NCBI RefSeq assembly: GCF_018638295.1
Contig: NZ_JABTTS010000010.1
Location: forward strand, 298,636-362,635
From: Streptomyces sp. CHD11
Lineage (GTDB): Bacteria > Actinomycetota > Actinomycetes > Streptomycetales > Streptomycetaceae
Reading direction: 5' to 3'
Length of the DNA stretch: 64,000 nt
The notes under the pieces were generated by a model. That model was given only the letters and a program-made list of their open reading frames with translations. It had not been told where the DNA came from and did not search any database. Positions 27,095-36,299 of the stretch are shown piece by piece; the first letter of the stretch is position 1, and the number at the start of each line of letters is the position of its first letter. The translations under genes were made by a program, and so were the position numbers.

Positions 27095-29425
27095 TCAGCA
27101 GACCCCCTGGTCCCGCCACACCCCCCATTCACCGGTGGTGCCGGGCTCCTCGCCCCGCGTCCACCACTGCGCCTTCCAGAGGTGCCCCGCGTGCGAGACC
27201 ACACTGCTCCCGCCGTACGCGGTCGCCGCGTCCCAGGCCGGTTCCGCGCAGTCGCCGCCCTCACCCGGCGGTGTCGTCGGGGGATCCGTCGGGGTGCCCC
27301 CGCCCGGCTCCACGACCGTGGTCCCGCGGGCCAGGTCCCCGGCCAGGGAGTACGTCCTGCCGCCGAACGTCACCGTCCAGTTGGACGGGGTGGACACCGG
27401 CAGGTAGTACACGAGGTCCAGCTCCACCGAGGCGCCCGGCGCCAGCGACTGCCAGGCCGGCAGCTTCAGCGCCACCCGGTGGTAGTCGCCGTCGAGGCCG
27501 CCCGTGTTGCCGCCGGTGTGGTCGGAGCGGATCACCGTCGTACCCCATCCGGACTGGTCCTTGGCGTTGCCGGGGGCCGAGGTGGCGTAGTCGAACCGGA
27601 ACTCCGTGCCGCCGGGCAGGGCCGCCGACGTGTTGTTGGTGATCCTCAGCTTGGGACTGATCGGGTAGTTGGAGTCGCCGAGCGGGAACTGCCCGAAGTC
27701 GACGCCGATGTCCAGCGCCTCGGAGGGCATCTCCGTCGTCGCGCGCGTCGCTCCGTAGGGCGAGGCCGACCTGAACGCCTCGTACATCGCCGTCGTCAGG
27801 GTCGAGCCCGGCTCGTACTGACCGGTGGCCGGGTTCCAGTCGTAGTCGCCGGCCAGCTCCCACACCATCGTGCCGCCGATACCGCGGTCGACGACGTAGT
27901 CGGCCTTGGCCTTCACCGACTGCTCGTCCTCGGTGGACAGGAACACCTTCTTCTCGGCGTTCCACAGCCAGGGCGCGACCAGCGTCGGGTCGTACTTGCG
28001 GGCATAGGTGCCGGTCAGCCGCGTGTCGGCCGGGAATCCGTAGTCCGTGACGTAGTCGCCGACGACACCCTTCTCCAGGTTCATGGCGTGCCACATCGGG
28101 TTGGAGCCCGCCGGCGACTCCTTGCCGTCGGTGTCCAGGTCGTGCCAGAGGTTGTCGATTCCGGTCGCGCCGTCGCCGCACCTGGTCAGCCCGGAGCCCG
28201 CCGGGCAGTCGGTCGAGGGCGCCCTGCCCCACAGACCGTCCGTGCCGCCCGTGACGTTCTTGAACCCGCGTGTGTAGTACGGCAGCCCGATGTTGATCCG
28301 GCCGGCCGGCATCGAGCCGCGGAAGTAGTGGTACGCCCAGTCGGTGTTGAGATAGCCGATCCCGCCGTACTGCGAGGTCGTGTAGACCCCCGCCGCGGCC
28401 AGTTCGGCGTCCTTGCCGTCGTCGAAGAGGGAGGCGTTCGGACCGACGTACTCGTTCCAGGCGCCGTGCAGGTCGTACGACATGATGTTGACGTAGTCCA
28501 GGTACTTCTGGACCTGGAAGGTCTCCATGCCGCGCAGCAGGTAGCCGGACGAGGGGGCCGCCACGGTCAGCAGGTAGTGCCTGCCGTCGTCCGCGCCCGC
28601 GCGGTCCAGCTTCTCGCGCAGCGTCTTCATCAGCGACGCGTAGCCCTGGACCAGACCGGCCCGGCGGGCATTGGCGAAGGAGTGGTCGAGCGGGTTGCCG
28701 GCGTCCTTCATCGTGGTCGGGTACTCGTAGTCGATGTCGACGCCGTTGAAGCCGTACGTCCGGATGAAGTCGACCGCCGAGTCGGCGAAGGTGTCGATCC
28801 CGGCCTGGTTGACCGAGCCGTCGGCGTTGGTCGCCATGGAGTAGAAGCCGCCGGAGTCCACCCGGTCGCCACCGTCGTCGAAGTAGCCGCCGGTCTCGGC
28901 CCAACCGCCCACCGAGATCAGGGTCTTGACGTCGGGGTGCTGCTTCTTGAACTTGGTCAGCTGGTTGAAGTGCCCCTGGTAGGGTAGTGCCGGGTCCATC
29001 TCCGCGCCGGGCACGCCCGGCCAGGTCATCCCGGTCGCCGGGTTGGTGGCGCGGTCCGCGCCGACGGAGAGCCTGTTGCCCTGGTCGACGTGGGCGAACG
29101 CGTAGTTGATGTGGGTGATCTTCTCCCACGGGATGTCGGACGCGAGGTAGGCGGGCTTCCCGTCCTTGCCGGTGCGCCAGCCGGTGAAGTAGCCGATCAC
29201 GCGGCGCTGGTGGTCGTCGCCCATCTTCTCCCGGCCCGCCTGGTCGTAGACCGAGCAGTAGGGGACGTCGACACCCGGTGTGGCGTACAGGCCGTCGGGA
29301 CGGCAGGACTCCTGGTCGGCGGCGTGCGAGACGGTGGCGGGCAGGGCGGTGAGCAGCAGGCCCGCGACCGTGGCGGCGGCGGCGAGCAGCGCGGGTCTCG
29401 CCCCGGGACGTGAGGGGGACGGCAC
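27095..29425 (-). CDS. Secreted chitinase, GH18, with C-terminal chitin-binding module
   Basis: I use GTG 29425 ([14 protein letters not shown]), 7 nt after GAGAGGAA; an upstream GTG at 29443 is only a few nt from the expected transcription start. The 776-residue product has a signal peptide (about 1-36, ending TVSHAAD). The GH18 barrel (about 65-500) contains GGWAETGG and the catalytic DxxDxDxE motif [13 protein letters not shown] Fn3/CBM-like beta domain (about 560-690) and a Pro/Gly/Thr linker lead to a CBM5/12-type module ([25 protein letters not shown]). It breaks chitin outside the cell. The promoter carries the chitinase direct repeats. Confidence 0.95.
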   Translation of the reverse strand: MPSPSRPGARPALLAAAATVAGLLLTALPATVSHAADQESCRPDGLYATPGVDVPYCSVYDQAGREKMGDDHQRRVIGYFTGWRTGKDGKPAYLASDIPWEKITHINYAFAHVDQGNRLSVGADRATNPATGMTWPGVPGAEMDPALPYQGHFNQLTKFKKQHPDVKTLISVGGWAETGGYFDDGGDRVDSGGFYSMATNADGSVNQAGIDTFADSAVDFIRTYGFNGVDIDYEYPTTMKDAGNPLDHSFANARRAGLVQGYASLMKTLREKLDRAGADDGRHYLLTVAAPSSGYLLRGMETFQVQKYLDYVNIMSYDLHGAWNEYVGPNASLFDDGKDAELAAAGVYTTSQYGGIGYLNTDWAYHYFRGSMPAGRINIGLPYYTRGFKNVTGGTDGLWGRAPSTDCPAGSGLTRCGDGATGIDNLWHDLDTDGKESPAGSNPMWHAMNLEKGVVGDYVTDYGFPADTRLTGTYARKYDPTLVAPWLWNAEKKVFLSTEDEQSVKAKADYVVDRGIGGTMVWELAGDYDWNPATGQYEPGSTLTTAMYEAFRSASPYGATRATTEMPSEALDIGVDFGQFPLGDSNYPISPKLRITNNTSAALPGGTEFRFDYATSAPGNAKDQSGWGTTVIRSDHTGGNTGGLDGDYHRVALKLPAWQSLAPGASVELDLVYYLPVSTPSNWTVTFGGRTYSLAGDLARGTTVVEPGGGTPTDPPTTPPGEGGDCAEPAWDAATAYGGSSVVSHAGHLWKAQWWTRGEEPGTTGEWGVWRDQGVC

Positions 29426-29457
29426 AGTGGGGTTCCTCTCCACGGAAGGTGGCTCGG

Positions 29458-29499
29458 ACCCTAAGAGGACTAGACCAGAGCGTCAATAGGTATGGACCA
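29458..29499 (-). promoter_or_regulatory. Chitinase promoter with 12-bp direct repeats (also DasR-like box)
   Basis: On the minus strand: TTGACG (29486-29481), 17-bp spacer, TAGGGT (29463-29458). Two 12-bp direct repeats, TGGTCCATACCT (29499-29488) and TGGTCTAGTCCT (29477-29466), with a 22-bp period, flank the -35 as in known Streptomyces chi promoters. The second repeat is close to the DasR consensus TGGTCTAGACCA. Induction by chitin oligomers and control by GlcNAc status are inferred from that. Confidence 0.85.
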
Positions 29500-29651
29500 A
29501 TTGGGTCCGTACAAGAGGCGGCGGAACGGGGGGAGTTGCCGGAGGTGTTGACGGCCGGCGGCCCAGGGCGCCGCCGCCTGTGAGCCACCCCACACTCCTC
29601 GCCCGGCTGCGGGGCGCCCGGTCGTGGCAAACTGGCCCTGTACCAGTAGCA

Positions 29652-29778
29652 GCGCACTCCGGGGTCGGTGAAAGTCCGAACCGGCGGTTACAGTCCGCGA
29701 CCCGGTCGCTTCCAGCGGCCGGTTGACCAGGTGAAATTCCTGGACCGACGGTTAAAGTCCGGATGGGAGGCAGTGCGC
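29652..29778 (+). ncRNA. FMN riboswitch (RFN element)
   Basis: P1 is formed by GCGCACT (29652-29658) and AGTGCGC (29772-29778). The conserved core is visible: GGGGTCGGTGAAAGTCCGAACCG... opening, the ACCGGCGGTTACAGTCCGCGACCC arm, the variable arm, CCAGGTGAAATTCCTGGACCG and GACGGTTAAAGTCCGGATGGGAGG (each part read separately here). It precedes riboflavin genes and should repress them when FMN is abundant. A 7-bp hairpin GTTCGCC/GGCGAAC (29812-29830) downstream may belong to the expression platform. Confidence 0.97.
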
Positions 29779-29811
29779 GGCGGGCGGGCATCCATGCGCG
29801 CCGCCGTACCG

Positions 29812-29830
29812 GTTCGCCGTCGAGGCGAAC
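29812..29830 (+). promoter_or_regulatory. Hairpin between FMN riboswitch and ribE (possible expression platform)
   Basis: Perfect 7-bp stem GTTCGCC (29812-29818) / GGCGAAC (29824-29830) with loop GTCGA. It lies 34 nt after P1 and about 95 nt before the ribE start. There is no T-run, so control may be translational or Rho-dependent. Confidence 0.4.
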
Positions 29831-29924
29831 TCCGTCCGGCGTCGCTCCCGGTGTTCCCGCTCGTACTTTCTGCTCTCATCGGCAGCCCCGGAGTCCGTGC
29901 CCCACAGGCAGGAGGACCCGGGAA

Positions 29925-30539
29925 GTGTTCACCGGAATCGTCGAAGAGCTGGGCGAGATCACCGCCGTCGAGACCCTCGACGACGCCTGTCGCTTCCGGC
30001 TGCGCGGCCCCGTCGTCACCCAGGGCGCTCAGCACGGCGACTCCATCGCCGTCAACGGCGTCTGCCTCACCGTCGTCGAGCACGAGGGCGACGAGTTCAC
30101 CGCCGACGTGATGGCGGAGACCCTCAGCCGCTCCAGCCTCGGCGCCCTCGCCGTCGGCTCCCGCGTCAACCTCGAACGCCCCACGGCCGTGGGCTCCCGC
30201 CTGGGCGGCCACATCGTGCAGGGGCACGTCGACGGCACGGGGGAGATCCTCGGCCGCGAGCCGTCGGAGAACTGGGAGATCGTGAAGATCTCCCTGCCCG
30301 CGGACCTCTCCCGCTACGTGGTGGAGAAGGGCTCCATCACCGTCGACGGCATCAGCCTCACCGTCGTCGACGCCGGAGCCGACCACTTCACCGTCAGCCT
30401 CATCCCCACCACGCTCGCCCTGACCACGCTCGGCCGCAAGCGGCCCGGCGATCCGGTCAACCTCGAGGTGGACATCATCGCCAAGTACGTCGAGCGGATG
30501 CTCGGCGACCGCGTCACCGGGACGGGGGCGGCCCGGTGA
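29925..30539 (+). CDS. ribE: Riboflavin synthase, alpha chain
   Basis: This 204-residue enzyme dismutates two 6,7-dimethyl-8-ribityllumazine to riboflavin. GTG 29925 opens [12 protein letters not shown], the invariant N-terminus, with AGGAGG upstream. The two tandem lumazine-binding repeats are clear: first [21 protein letters not shown] and [11 protein letters not shown], second [20 protein letters not shown]. It is the first gene after the FMN riboswitch; its stop overlaps the ribM start (GTGA). Confidence 0.97.
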   Translation: MFTGIVEELGEITAVETLDDACRFRLRGPVVTQGAQHGDSIAVNGVCLTVVEHEGDEFTADVMAETLSRSSLGALAVGSRVNLERPTAVGSRLGGHIVQGHVDGTGEILGREPSENWEIVKISLPADLSRYVVEKGSITVDGISLTVVDAGADHFTVSLIPTTLALTTLGRKRPGDPVNLEVDIIAKYVERMLGDRVTGTGAAR

Positions 30540-31177
30540 ACTGGCTCAACTCCGAGGCGTTCACCCTTCTCGGCCAGCACATCAAATGGTCGGACATGAT
30601 CGGCAACGTGGTCGGTCTGATCGCCCTCGCGCTCGGCTGGCGGCGCTCCATCTGGACCTGGCCCGCCCAGTTCGCCTCCGGCCTGGTCCTCTTCGGGGCC
30701 TTCGCCACCGCCCACCTCTCCGGCAGCGCGGGCAAGCAGCTCGTCGTCATGCTGGTCGCCTCCTGGGGCTTCTGGCAGTGGAACCGCGGCCGGCAGCAGG
30801 CACAGGACGGCTCCATCGCCGTACGGTTCGCCACCTGGCGCGAGCGCGGCACCCTGCTGGCCGGGGCCGCTCTCGGCACCCTCGCCGTCGGCGGGCTGTT
30901 CACCCTCTACCCGTCCCTGTCCTGGGACCCCTGGCCGGACGCCTACATCTTCGTCGGCACGATCGTCGCCATGTACGCCCAGGCCCGCGGCATGGTCGAG
31001 TTCTGGTTCGCCTGGCTGCTGGTCGACCTGGTCGGCGTCCCGCTGAACTTCGCCAACGGCTTCGCCTTCTCCGGCTTCGTCTACGTCATCTACGGCGCAC
31101 TGGTCCTGTGGGGCCTGCGCGACTGGTGGCTGCGCACCCGCGACGCGCGGCCCGCCCTGGAAGGAGCGCCGGCATGA
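30536..31177 (+). CDS. ribM: PnuC-family transporter, probable riboflavin importer RibM
   Basis: This 213-residue protein starts at GTG 30536, overlapping ribE by 4 nt. Six to seven membrane segments; [35 protein letters not shown] and [16 protein letters not shown] are PnuC-family signatures. PnuC itself carries nicotinamide riboside, but family members inside FMN-riboswitch operons of actinobacteria (Corynebacterium glutamicum, Streptomyces davawensis RibM) carry riboflavin. The operon context makes the riboflavin role likely. The stop overlaps the ribBA start. Confidence 0.9.
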   Translation: MNWLNSEAFTLLGQHIKWSDMIGNVVGLIALALGWRRSIWTWPAQFASGLVLFGAFATAHLSGSAGKQLVVMLVASWGFWQWNRGRQQAQDGSIAVRFATWRERGTLLAGAALGTLAVGGLFTLYPSLSWDPWPDAYIFVGTIVAMYAQARGMVEFWFAWLLVDLVGVPLNFANGFAFSGFVYVIYGALVLWGLRDWWLRTRDARPALEGAPA

Positions 31178-32460
31178 GTACGGCACCGATCCTCTACGAC
31201 ACCGAGGACCTCGACCTCCGGCTCGATCCCGTCGAGCGGGCCGTCGCCGACATAGCGGCCGGCCGGCCGGTCGTGGTCGTCGACGACGAGGACCGGGAGA
31301 ACGAGGGCGACCTCGTCATCGCCGCCGAGATGGCGACCGAGGAGATCGTCGCCTTCATGATGAGCGAATGCCGGGGTCTGATCTGCGCCCCCATGGAGGG
31401 GGACGAACTGGACCGGCTGCGCCTCCCGCAGATGGTCGACGACAACACCGAGTCGATGAAGACCGCGTTCACCGTCTCCGTCGACGCCTCCGCCGCCCAC
31501 GGAGTGACCACCGGCATCTCCGCCGCCGACCGTGCCGCCACGCTCCGGCTGCTGGCGGCCGGCACCGCCGCACCCGCGGATCTCGTCCGCCCCGGCCACG
31601 TCTTCCCGCTGCGTGCCCGCCCCGGCGGCGTCCTGGTGCGCGACGGGCACACCGAGGCCGCGGTCGACCTCGCCCGCCTCGCGGGACTGCGCCCGGCCGG
31701 CGCCATCGTCGAGATCGCCGGCGAGGACGGCCGCATGCTGCGGCTGCCCGAGCTGGTCCCGTTCGCCCGCAAGCACGGCCTGACGATCATCTCCATCGAA
31801 GACCTGACCGCCTACCGCCGCTCCGCCGAACCCACCGTCCGCCGCGAGGCCGAGGTACGGCTGCCCACCGCCCACGGCACCTTCACCGCGTACGGCTACC
31901 GCTCCACCGTCGACGGCGTCGAGCACGTCGCCCTCGTCCACGGCGAACTCGGCGACGGCGAGGACGTCCTCGTCCGCGTCCACTCCGAATGCCTTACCGG
32001 CGACATCTTCGGCTCCCAGCGCTGCGACTGCGGTCCCCAGCTGGACGCCTCCCTGGAGCGCATCCAGGGCGAGGGCCGGGGCGTCGTCGTCTACCTGCGC
32101 GGACACGAGGGACGCGGTATCGGCCTGATGTCCAAGCTGCGCGCCTACGAACTGCAGGAGCGCGGCCGGGACACCCTCGACGCCAACCTCGAACTCGGCC
32201 TGCCCGCCGACGCCCGCGACTACGGCGCCGGCGCGCAGATCCTCGCCGACCTCGGGGTCCGCGGCGTCCGCCTGCTGACCAACAACCCCGACAAGTCCGA
32301 CGCGCTCGTCCGCCACGGCATCGAGGTCATCAGGCGCGAGCCGATGCCCGTCACCGCGAGCGAGCACAACCTCCGCTACCTGCGCACCAAGCGGGACCGG
32401 ATGGGCCATGACCTGCCCTGGCTGGACACGCCGACCGTGCCCGCCTGCGGCAACCAGTAA
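31174..32460 (+). CDS. ribBA: 3,4-DHBP synthase / GTP cyclohydrolase II (bifunctional)
   Basis: This 428-residue protein starts at ATG 31174, overlapping ribM by 4 nt. The N-terminal DHBP synthase (about 15-215) has the acidic metal loop [12 protein letters not shown] and the His-containing [10 protein letters not shown]. The C-terminal GTP cyclohydrolase II (about 220-420) has [21 protein letters not shown] with the three zinc Cys and [12 protein letters not shown]. It supplies both precursors of lumazine. ribH follows at 21 bp. No ribD/ribG (deaminase/reductase) is in the cluster. Confidence 0.96.
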   Translation: MSTAPILYDTEDLDLRLDPVERAVADIAAGRPVVVVDDEDRENEGDLVIAAEMATEEIVAFMMSECRGLICAPMEGDELDRLRLPQMVDDNTESMKTAFTVSVDASAAHGVTTGISAADRAATLRLLAAGTAAPADLVRPGHVFPLRARPGGVLVRDGHTEAAVDLARLAGLRPAGAIVEIAGEDGRMLRLPELVPFARKHGLTIISIEDLTAYRRSAEPTVRREAEVRLPTAHGTFTAYGYRSTVDGVEHVALVHGELGDGEDVLVRVHSECLTGDIFGSQRCDCGPQLDASLERIQGEGRGVVVYLRGHEGRGIGLMSKLRAYELQERGRDTLDANLELGLPADARDYGAGAQILADLGVRGVRLLTNNPDKSDALVRHGIEVIRREPMPVTASEHNLRYLRTKRDRMGHDLPWLDTPTVPACGNQ

Positions 32461-32481
32461 CGAGAACCACCGAGGAGTGAC

Positions 32482-32967
32482 GTGAGCGGCAAGGGTGCAC
32501 CGGAACTGTCCGTACGCGATGTGGGGGACCTGCGGGTCGCCGTCGTCGCGGCACAGTGGCACGAGAAGGTGATGGACGGACTGGTGGACGGCGCCCTGCG
32601 CGCCCTGCACGACCTCGGCATCGACGAGCCGACCCTGCTCCGGGTCCCCGGCAGCTGGGAACTCCCCGTCGTCGCCAAGGTCCTGGCCGGCCGGGGCTAC
32701 GACGCGGTCGTCGCCCTCGGCGTCGTCATCCGTGGCGGCACACCCCACTTCGACTACGTGTGCCAGGGCGTCACCCAGGGCCTCACCCAGGTCTCCGTGG
32801 ACACCGGGGTGCCCGTCGGCTTCGGCCTGCTCACCTGCGACGACGAGGAGCAGGCACTGGACCGCGCCGGACTGGAAGGCTCCAGCGAGGACAAGGGCCA
32901 CGAGGCGGTCACCGCGGCCGTGGCGACCGCCGCGTGCCTGCGTTCGGTATCCGAACCCTGGCGGTGA
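32482..32967 (+). CDS. ribH: 6,7-Dimethyl-8-ribityllumazine synthase
   Basis: This 161-residue enzyme condenses DHBP with the pyrimidine intermediate to lumazine. GTG 32482 follows GAGGAG. Motifs [29 protein letters not shown] (active-site His) and NxG-like GHEAVTAAV are present. It usually forms pentamers or icosahedra. Last riboflavin gene of the FMN-controlled operon; hisE starts 34 bp later and may be read through. Confidence 0.97.
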   Translation: MSGKGAPELSVRDVGDLRVAVVAAQWHEKVMDGLVDGALRALHDLGIDEPTLLRVPGSWELPVVAKVLAGRGYDAVVALGVVIRGGTPHFDYVCQGVTQGLTQVSVDTGVPVGFGLLTCDDEEQALDRAGLEGSSEDKGHEAVTAAVATAACLRSVSEPWR

Positions 32968-33001
32968 GCAGTCCCCGTCAGCGCGTAGGGTAAGGACCAC
33001 C

Positions 33002-33274
33002 ATGTCCAAGAAGACGTTCGAGGAGCTCTTCACCGAGCTCCAGCAGAAGGCCGCCCAGGGCGACCCCGCCACCTCCCGCACCGCCGAGCTGGTCGACAAG
33101 GGCGTCCACGCCATCGGCAAGAAGGTCGTCGAGGAGGCAGCCGAGGTCTGGATGGCCGCCGAGTACGAGGGCAGGGAAGCGGCCGCCGAGGAGATCTCGC
33201 AGCTGCTCTACCACGTCCAGGTGATGATGGTCGCCCGCGGCATCTCCCTCGACGACGTCTACGCCCACCTGTAA
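33002..33274 (+). CDS. hisE: Phosphoribosyl-ATP pyrophosphatase
   Basis: This 90-residue protein starts at ATG 33002 ([17 protein letters not shown]) and performs step two of histidine synthesis. The all-helical MazG-like fold has the metal site [16 protein letters not shown] and the [13 protein letters not shown] helix. It is followed by hisG at 49 bp; this hisE-hisG pair apart from the main his cluster is usual in actinobacteria. Transcription from the rib operon is possible because only 34 bp separate it from ribH. Confidence 0.96.
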   Translation: MSKKTFEELFTELQQKAAQGDPATSRTAELVDKGVHAIGKKVVEEAAEVWMAAEYEGREAAAEEISQLLYHVQVMMVARGISLDDVYAHL

Positions 33275-33323
33275 ACCGCCGTCGTCCGCGACGCACCCCC
33301 GCACACCGAAGGAAGCCGACCTC

Positions 33324-34187
33324 ATGCTGCGCATCGCCGTCCCCAACAAGGGTTCCCTGTCCGGCCCCGCGGGGGAGATGCTGCATGAGGCCGGCTACCA
33401 GCAGCGCCGCGAGTCCAAGGAACTGCGGATCGTCGACCCGACGAACGAGGTGGAGTTCTTCTACCTCCGCCCCCGCGACATCGCGATCTACGTCTCCTCC
33501 GGCAAGCTCGACATCGGCATCACCGGCCGCGACCTGCTCGTCGACTCCGGCGCCGAAGCCGAGGAGATCCTCCCCCTCGGCTTCGCCCGCTCCACCTTCC
33601 GCTTCGCCACCAGGCCCGGCACGGCGAACGACGTCGCCGGCCTCAGCGGCAGGACGGTCGCCACCTCCTACGAGGGGATCGTCGCCAAGCACCTCGCCGA
33701 CCACGGCATCGACGCCTCCGTCGTCCACCTCGACGGCGCCGTCGAGACCGCCATCGAACTGGGCGTCGCCGAGGTCATCGCCGACGTCGTCGAGACCGGC
33801 ACCTCGCTGCGCAACGCGGGCCTGGAGGTCTTCGGCGAGCCGATCATGAAGTCCGAGGCGGTCGTCATCCGCCGCACCGGCGCCACCGCCGGCGGCGACG
33901 AGACCGCCGAGCCCAAGGTGCAGCAGTTCCTGCGCCGTCTCCAGGGCGTCCTGGTCGCCCGCACGTACGTGATGATGGACTACGACTGCCGGGTCGAGCA
34001 GCTCGAGAAGGCCGTCGCGCTCACCCCGGGCCTGGAGTCCCCGACCGTCTCCCCGCTGCACAACGAGGGCTGGGTCGCCGTCCGCGCCATGGTCCCGTCC
34101 AAGGAAGCACAGCGGATCATGGACGACCTCTACGACATCGGCGCCCGCGCCATCCTCACCACGGCCATCCACGCCTGCCGCCTCTGA
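33324..34187 (+). CDS. hisG: ATP phosphoribosyltransferase (long form)
   Basis: This 287-residue protein starts at ATG 33324 after GAAGG and is the first enzyme of histidine synthesis. LRIAVPNKGSLSG, GKLDIGITGRDLL and the PRPP loop VVETGTSLRNAGLEV are present. The C-terminal ACT-like domain (about 215-287, ending VPSKEAQRIMDDLYDIGARAI) marks the long, histidine-inhibited form that does not need HisZ. Confidence 0.97.
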   Translation: MLRIAVPNKGSLSGPAGEMLHEAGYQQRRESKELRIVDPTNEVEFFYLRPRDIAIYVSSGKLDIGITGRDLLVDSGAEAEEILPLGFARSTFRFATRPGTANDVAGLSGRTVATSYEGIVAKHLADHGIDASVVHLDGAVETAIELGVAEVIADVVETGTSLRNAGLEVFGEPIMKSEAVVIRRTGATAGGDETAEPKVQQFLRRLQGVLVARTYVMMDYDCRVEQLEKAVALTPGLESPTVSPLHNEGWVAVRAMVPSKEAQRIMDDLYDIGARAILTTAIHACRL

Positions 34188-34207
34188 CCGGGACCCGGAG
34201 CACCTTC

Positions 34208-34678
34208 ATGTCGGAACCCGCGCCGGGCCCGCTGCCCACCCTGCCCGTCACCTTCCGTCCGGCCCGCACCCGGGCGGTGCTGCTCACGGCCGGCACCGTG
34301 CTGTTCGCGGTCATCACCCTCGTCGCGCTGCTCCTGGAGCAACTCGGCCCGGGGGAGCGGGCCAGCTTCGTGATCACCGCGGCCCTGCTGGCGGGCGTGC
34401 TCTTCCTGCTGGCCCGGCCCAAGGTCGTCGCCGACGAGGCGGGCGTCACCGTCGTCAACATCATGAGCCGGCGCCGTCTGGAGTGGGCGGAGATCCTTCG
34501 GGTGAACCTCCGCGCGGGTGATCCCTGGGTCTTCCTCGACCTCAGCGACGGCACCAGCATGCCCGCCCTCGGCATCCAGCCGGGCATCGCCCGGGCACGC
34601 GCCGTCGCCGACGCACGCGCCCTGCGGGCACTGGTCGAGGACCGCTGCGCGGCCGGTCCCGGCACGGCGGACGGCTGA
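34208..34678 (+). CDS. Membrane protein with bacterial PH-like domain
   Basis: This 156-residue protein starts at ATG 34208, 20 bp after hisG. Two hydrophobic segments (about 24-44 and 55-70) precede the domain VVADEAGVTVVNIMSRRRLEWAEILRVNLR...WVFLDLSDGTSMPALGIQPG, the pattern of actinobacterial PH-domain proteins found next to hisG and ribH. Function unknown. Confidence 0.85.
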   Translation: MSEPAPGPLPTLPVTFRPARTRAVLLTAGTVLFAVITLVALLLEQLGPGERASFVITAALLAGVLFLLARPKVVADEAGVTVVNIMSRRRLEWAEILRVNLRAGDPWVFLDLSDGTSMPALGIQPGIARARAVADARALRALVEDRCAAGPGTADG

Positions 34679-34773
34679 CGGACCTCCCGGCGGGCCGCCA
34701 CAGCGGGACCGCCGGGGGACGCCCGGAGGAAGCACCGGGGCCGTCCACCTGCCGCAGTCGCCCATGTCTTGAC

Positions 34774-34967
34774 TAATCTGTGGGCACGGGCGCGACGACA
34801 GCGCCCGTGTCCCTGCCGCCCCGCCCGGTGGCCCAGGGGCTCCAGCTACCCGAGGAGTGACACCCTCCGGCGATGGACGGACCGTCCTGCAGTATCTGCG
34901 CCGCCCCCTGCCGACATAGCGCGGACCCGTCTTCCCGGGTTCGCGCACATGTGGAGGCGGCGGCATC
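34774..34967 (+). promoter_or_regulatory. Hairpin-rich leader of the CNNM gene pair
   Basis: TAATCT (34774-34779) may be a -10. Downstream lie a perfect 9-bp hairpin CACGGGCGC (34785-34793) / GCGCCCGTG (34801-34809), a CTCC/GGAG arm near 34835-34855, and a 9-bp hairpin GCGGACCCG (34921-34929) / CGGGTTCGC (34936-34944) ending just before the ribosome-binding site of the first CNNM gene. It does not match the M-box or Mn (yybP) riboswitch consensus that I know. A metal-responsive leader is a speculation from the downstream genes. Confidence 0.35.
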
Positions 34968-36299
34968 ATGACCACCCCCCTGCTGCTGCTCGCAGCCGCG
35001 TTCCTGCTGATCCTGGCCAACGGATTCTTCGTGGCCGCCGAGTTCGGCCTCGTGACCGTCGAACGCGCGGACGCCGAACGGGCCGCCGCGAGCGGCGACC
35101 GGCGCGCCCGCCGGGTCGTCGCCTCGCTGAGAGAACTGTCCTTCCAGCTCTCCGGCACCCAGCTCGGCATCACCATCACCTCCCTCGTCGTCGGCATGCT
35201 GGCCCAGCCGGCGCTCGCCGCGCTGCTGCACGGCCCCTTCACCGCCCTCGGCATACCCCGGACAGCGGTCACCGGCGTCTGTGTCGTCGTGGGCATACTG
35301 CTGGCCTCGGCCGTGCAGATGGTGATCGGCGAACTCGTGCCCAAGAACTGGGCGGTCTCCCGCCCGCTGCAGGTCGCCCGCTTCGTGGCCGGACCGCAGC
35401 ACGCGTTCGCACGGCTGTTCCGTCCGGTCATCGCCGGACTGAACGCCGTGGCCAACCGCCTGGTGCGCCTGCTCGGCATCGAGCCCGCCGAGGAGCCGGC
35501 CTCCGCCCGCACCCCGGGCGAACTCGTCTCCCTGGCCCGGCACTCGGCCCGTGCCGGGGCCCTGGAACAGGACACGGCGGACCTCTTCGTCCGCACCCTG
35601 TCCCTGAGCGGGCTGACCGCACAGCACGTCATGACCCCGCGCGTGCGGGTCAGCGCCCTGCACGCGTCGGCCACCGCCGAGGACGTGGTCAACCTGACCC
35701 GGGCCACCGGTCTGTCCCGCTTCCCCGTGTACCGGGACCGGATCGACGAGATCGCCGGAATGGTCCATCTCAAGGACGCCCTCGCCGTGTCCGTACGGGA
35801 CCGGCTGCGCACCCCCGTGGGCCGTATCGCCCGCCCGGCCCTGATGGTCCCCGAAACCCTGCCCGTACGGCCGCTGCTCACGCGGCTGCGCAGCGAACAG
35901 CCCATCGCGGTCGTCGTCGACGAGTACGGCGGCACGGCCGGCGTGGTCACGCTCGAGGACATCGTCGAGGAGATCGTCGGCGAGGTGCGCGACGAGCACG
36001 ACGGACAGGACGTCCCCGAGATCACCGCGGCCCCGCCCGAGGACGGCAGCCCGGCGTGGGACGTCGACGGCGGAGCCCGCGTCGACATCCTGCTGCGCAT
36101 GGGCCTGGAGGTGCCCGAGGGCCCCTACGAGACGGTGGCCGGCCTGGTCGCCGATCTGCTCGGCCGTATCCCGGCCGTCGGCGACCGCGCGGAACTGCCC
36201 GGCTGGCGCCTGTCGGTCCGCCGGGTCGGCCACTACCGCGCCGAACGCGTCCGGCTGGTCAGAACGGCCCCGCTGCCCCTGGTGGAGGCGGCCGGATGA
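34968..36299 (+). CDS. CNNM/CorC-type membrane protein (DUF21-CBS-CorC), first copy
   Basis: This 443-residue protein starts at ATG 34968 after GGAGG. The DUF21/CNNM membrane domain (about 1-195) opens with LLLLAAAFLLILANGFFVAAEFGLV and contains QLGITITSLVVG and GELVPKNWA. A CBS pair spans about 215-345 (HVMTPRVRV, VDEYGGTAGVVTLEDIVEEIVGE) and a CorC_HlyC transporter-associated domain closes it (about 365-435). Members are Mg2+/Co2+ efflux-related proteins, once called haemolysin-like. The stop overlaps the next start (ATGA), so it is co-translated with a shorter paralogue. Confidence 0.92.
   Translation: MTTPLLLLAAAFLLILANGFFVAAEFGLVTVERADAERAAASGDRRARRVVASLRELSFQLSGTQLGITITSLVVGMLAQPALAALLHGPFTALGIPRTAVTGVCVVVGILLASAVQMVIGELVPKNWAVSRPLQVARFVAGPQHAFARLFRPVIAGLNAVANRLVRLLGIEPAEEPASARTPGELVSLARHSARAGALEQDTADLFVRTLSLSGLTAQHVMTPRVRVSALHASATAEDVVNLTRATGLSRFPVYRDRIDEIAGMVHLKDALAVSVRDRLRTPVGRIARPALMVPETLPVRPLLTRLRSEQPIAVVVDEYGGTAGVVTLEDIVEEIVGEVRDEHDGQDVPEITAAPPEDGSPAWDVDGGARVDILLRMGLEVPEGPYETVAGLVADLLGRIPAVGDRAELPGWRLSVRRVGHYRAERVRLVRTAPLPLVEAAG

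Noticed and set aside
34774..34967. M-box, Mn (yybP) or guanidine riboswitch upstream of the CNNM genes
   Set aside because: Core sequences of these classes are not found; only hairpins without known consensus.
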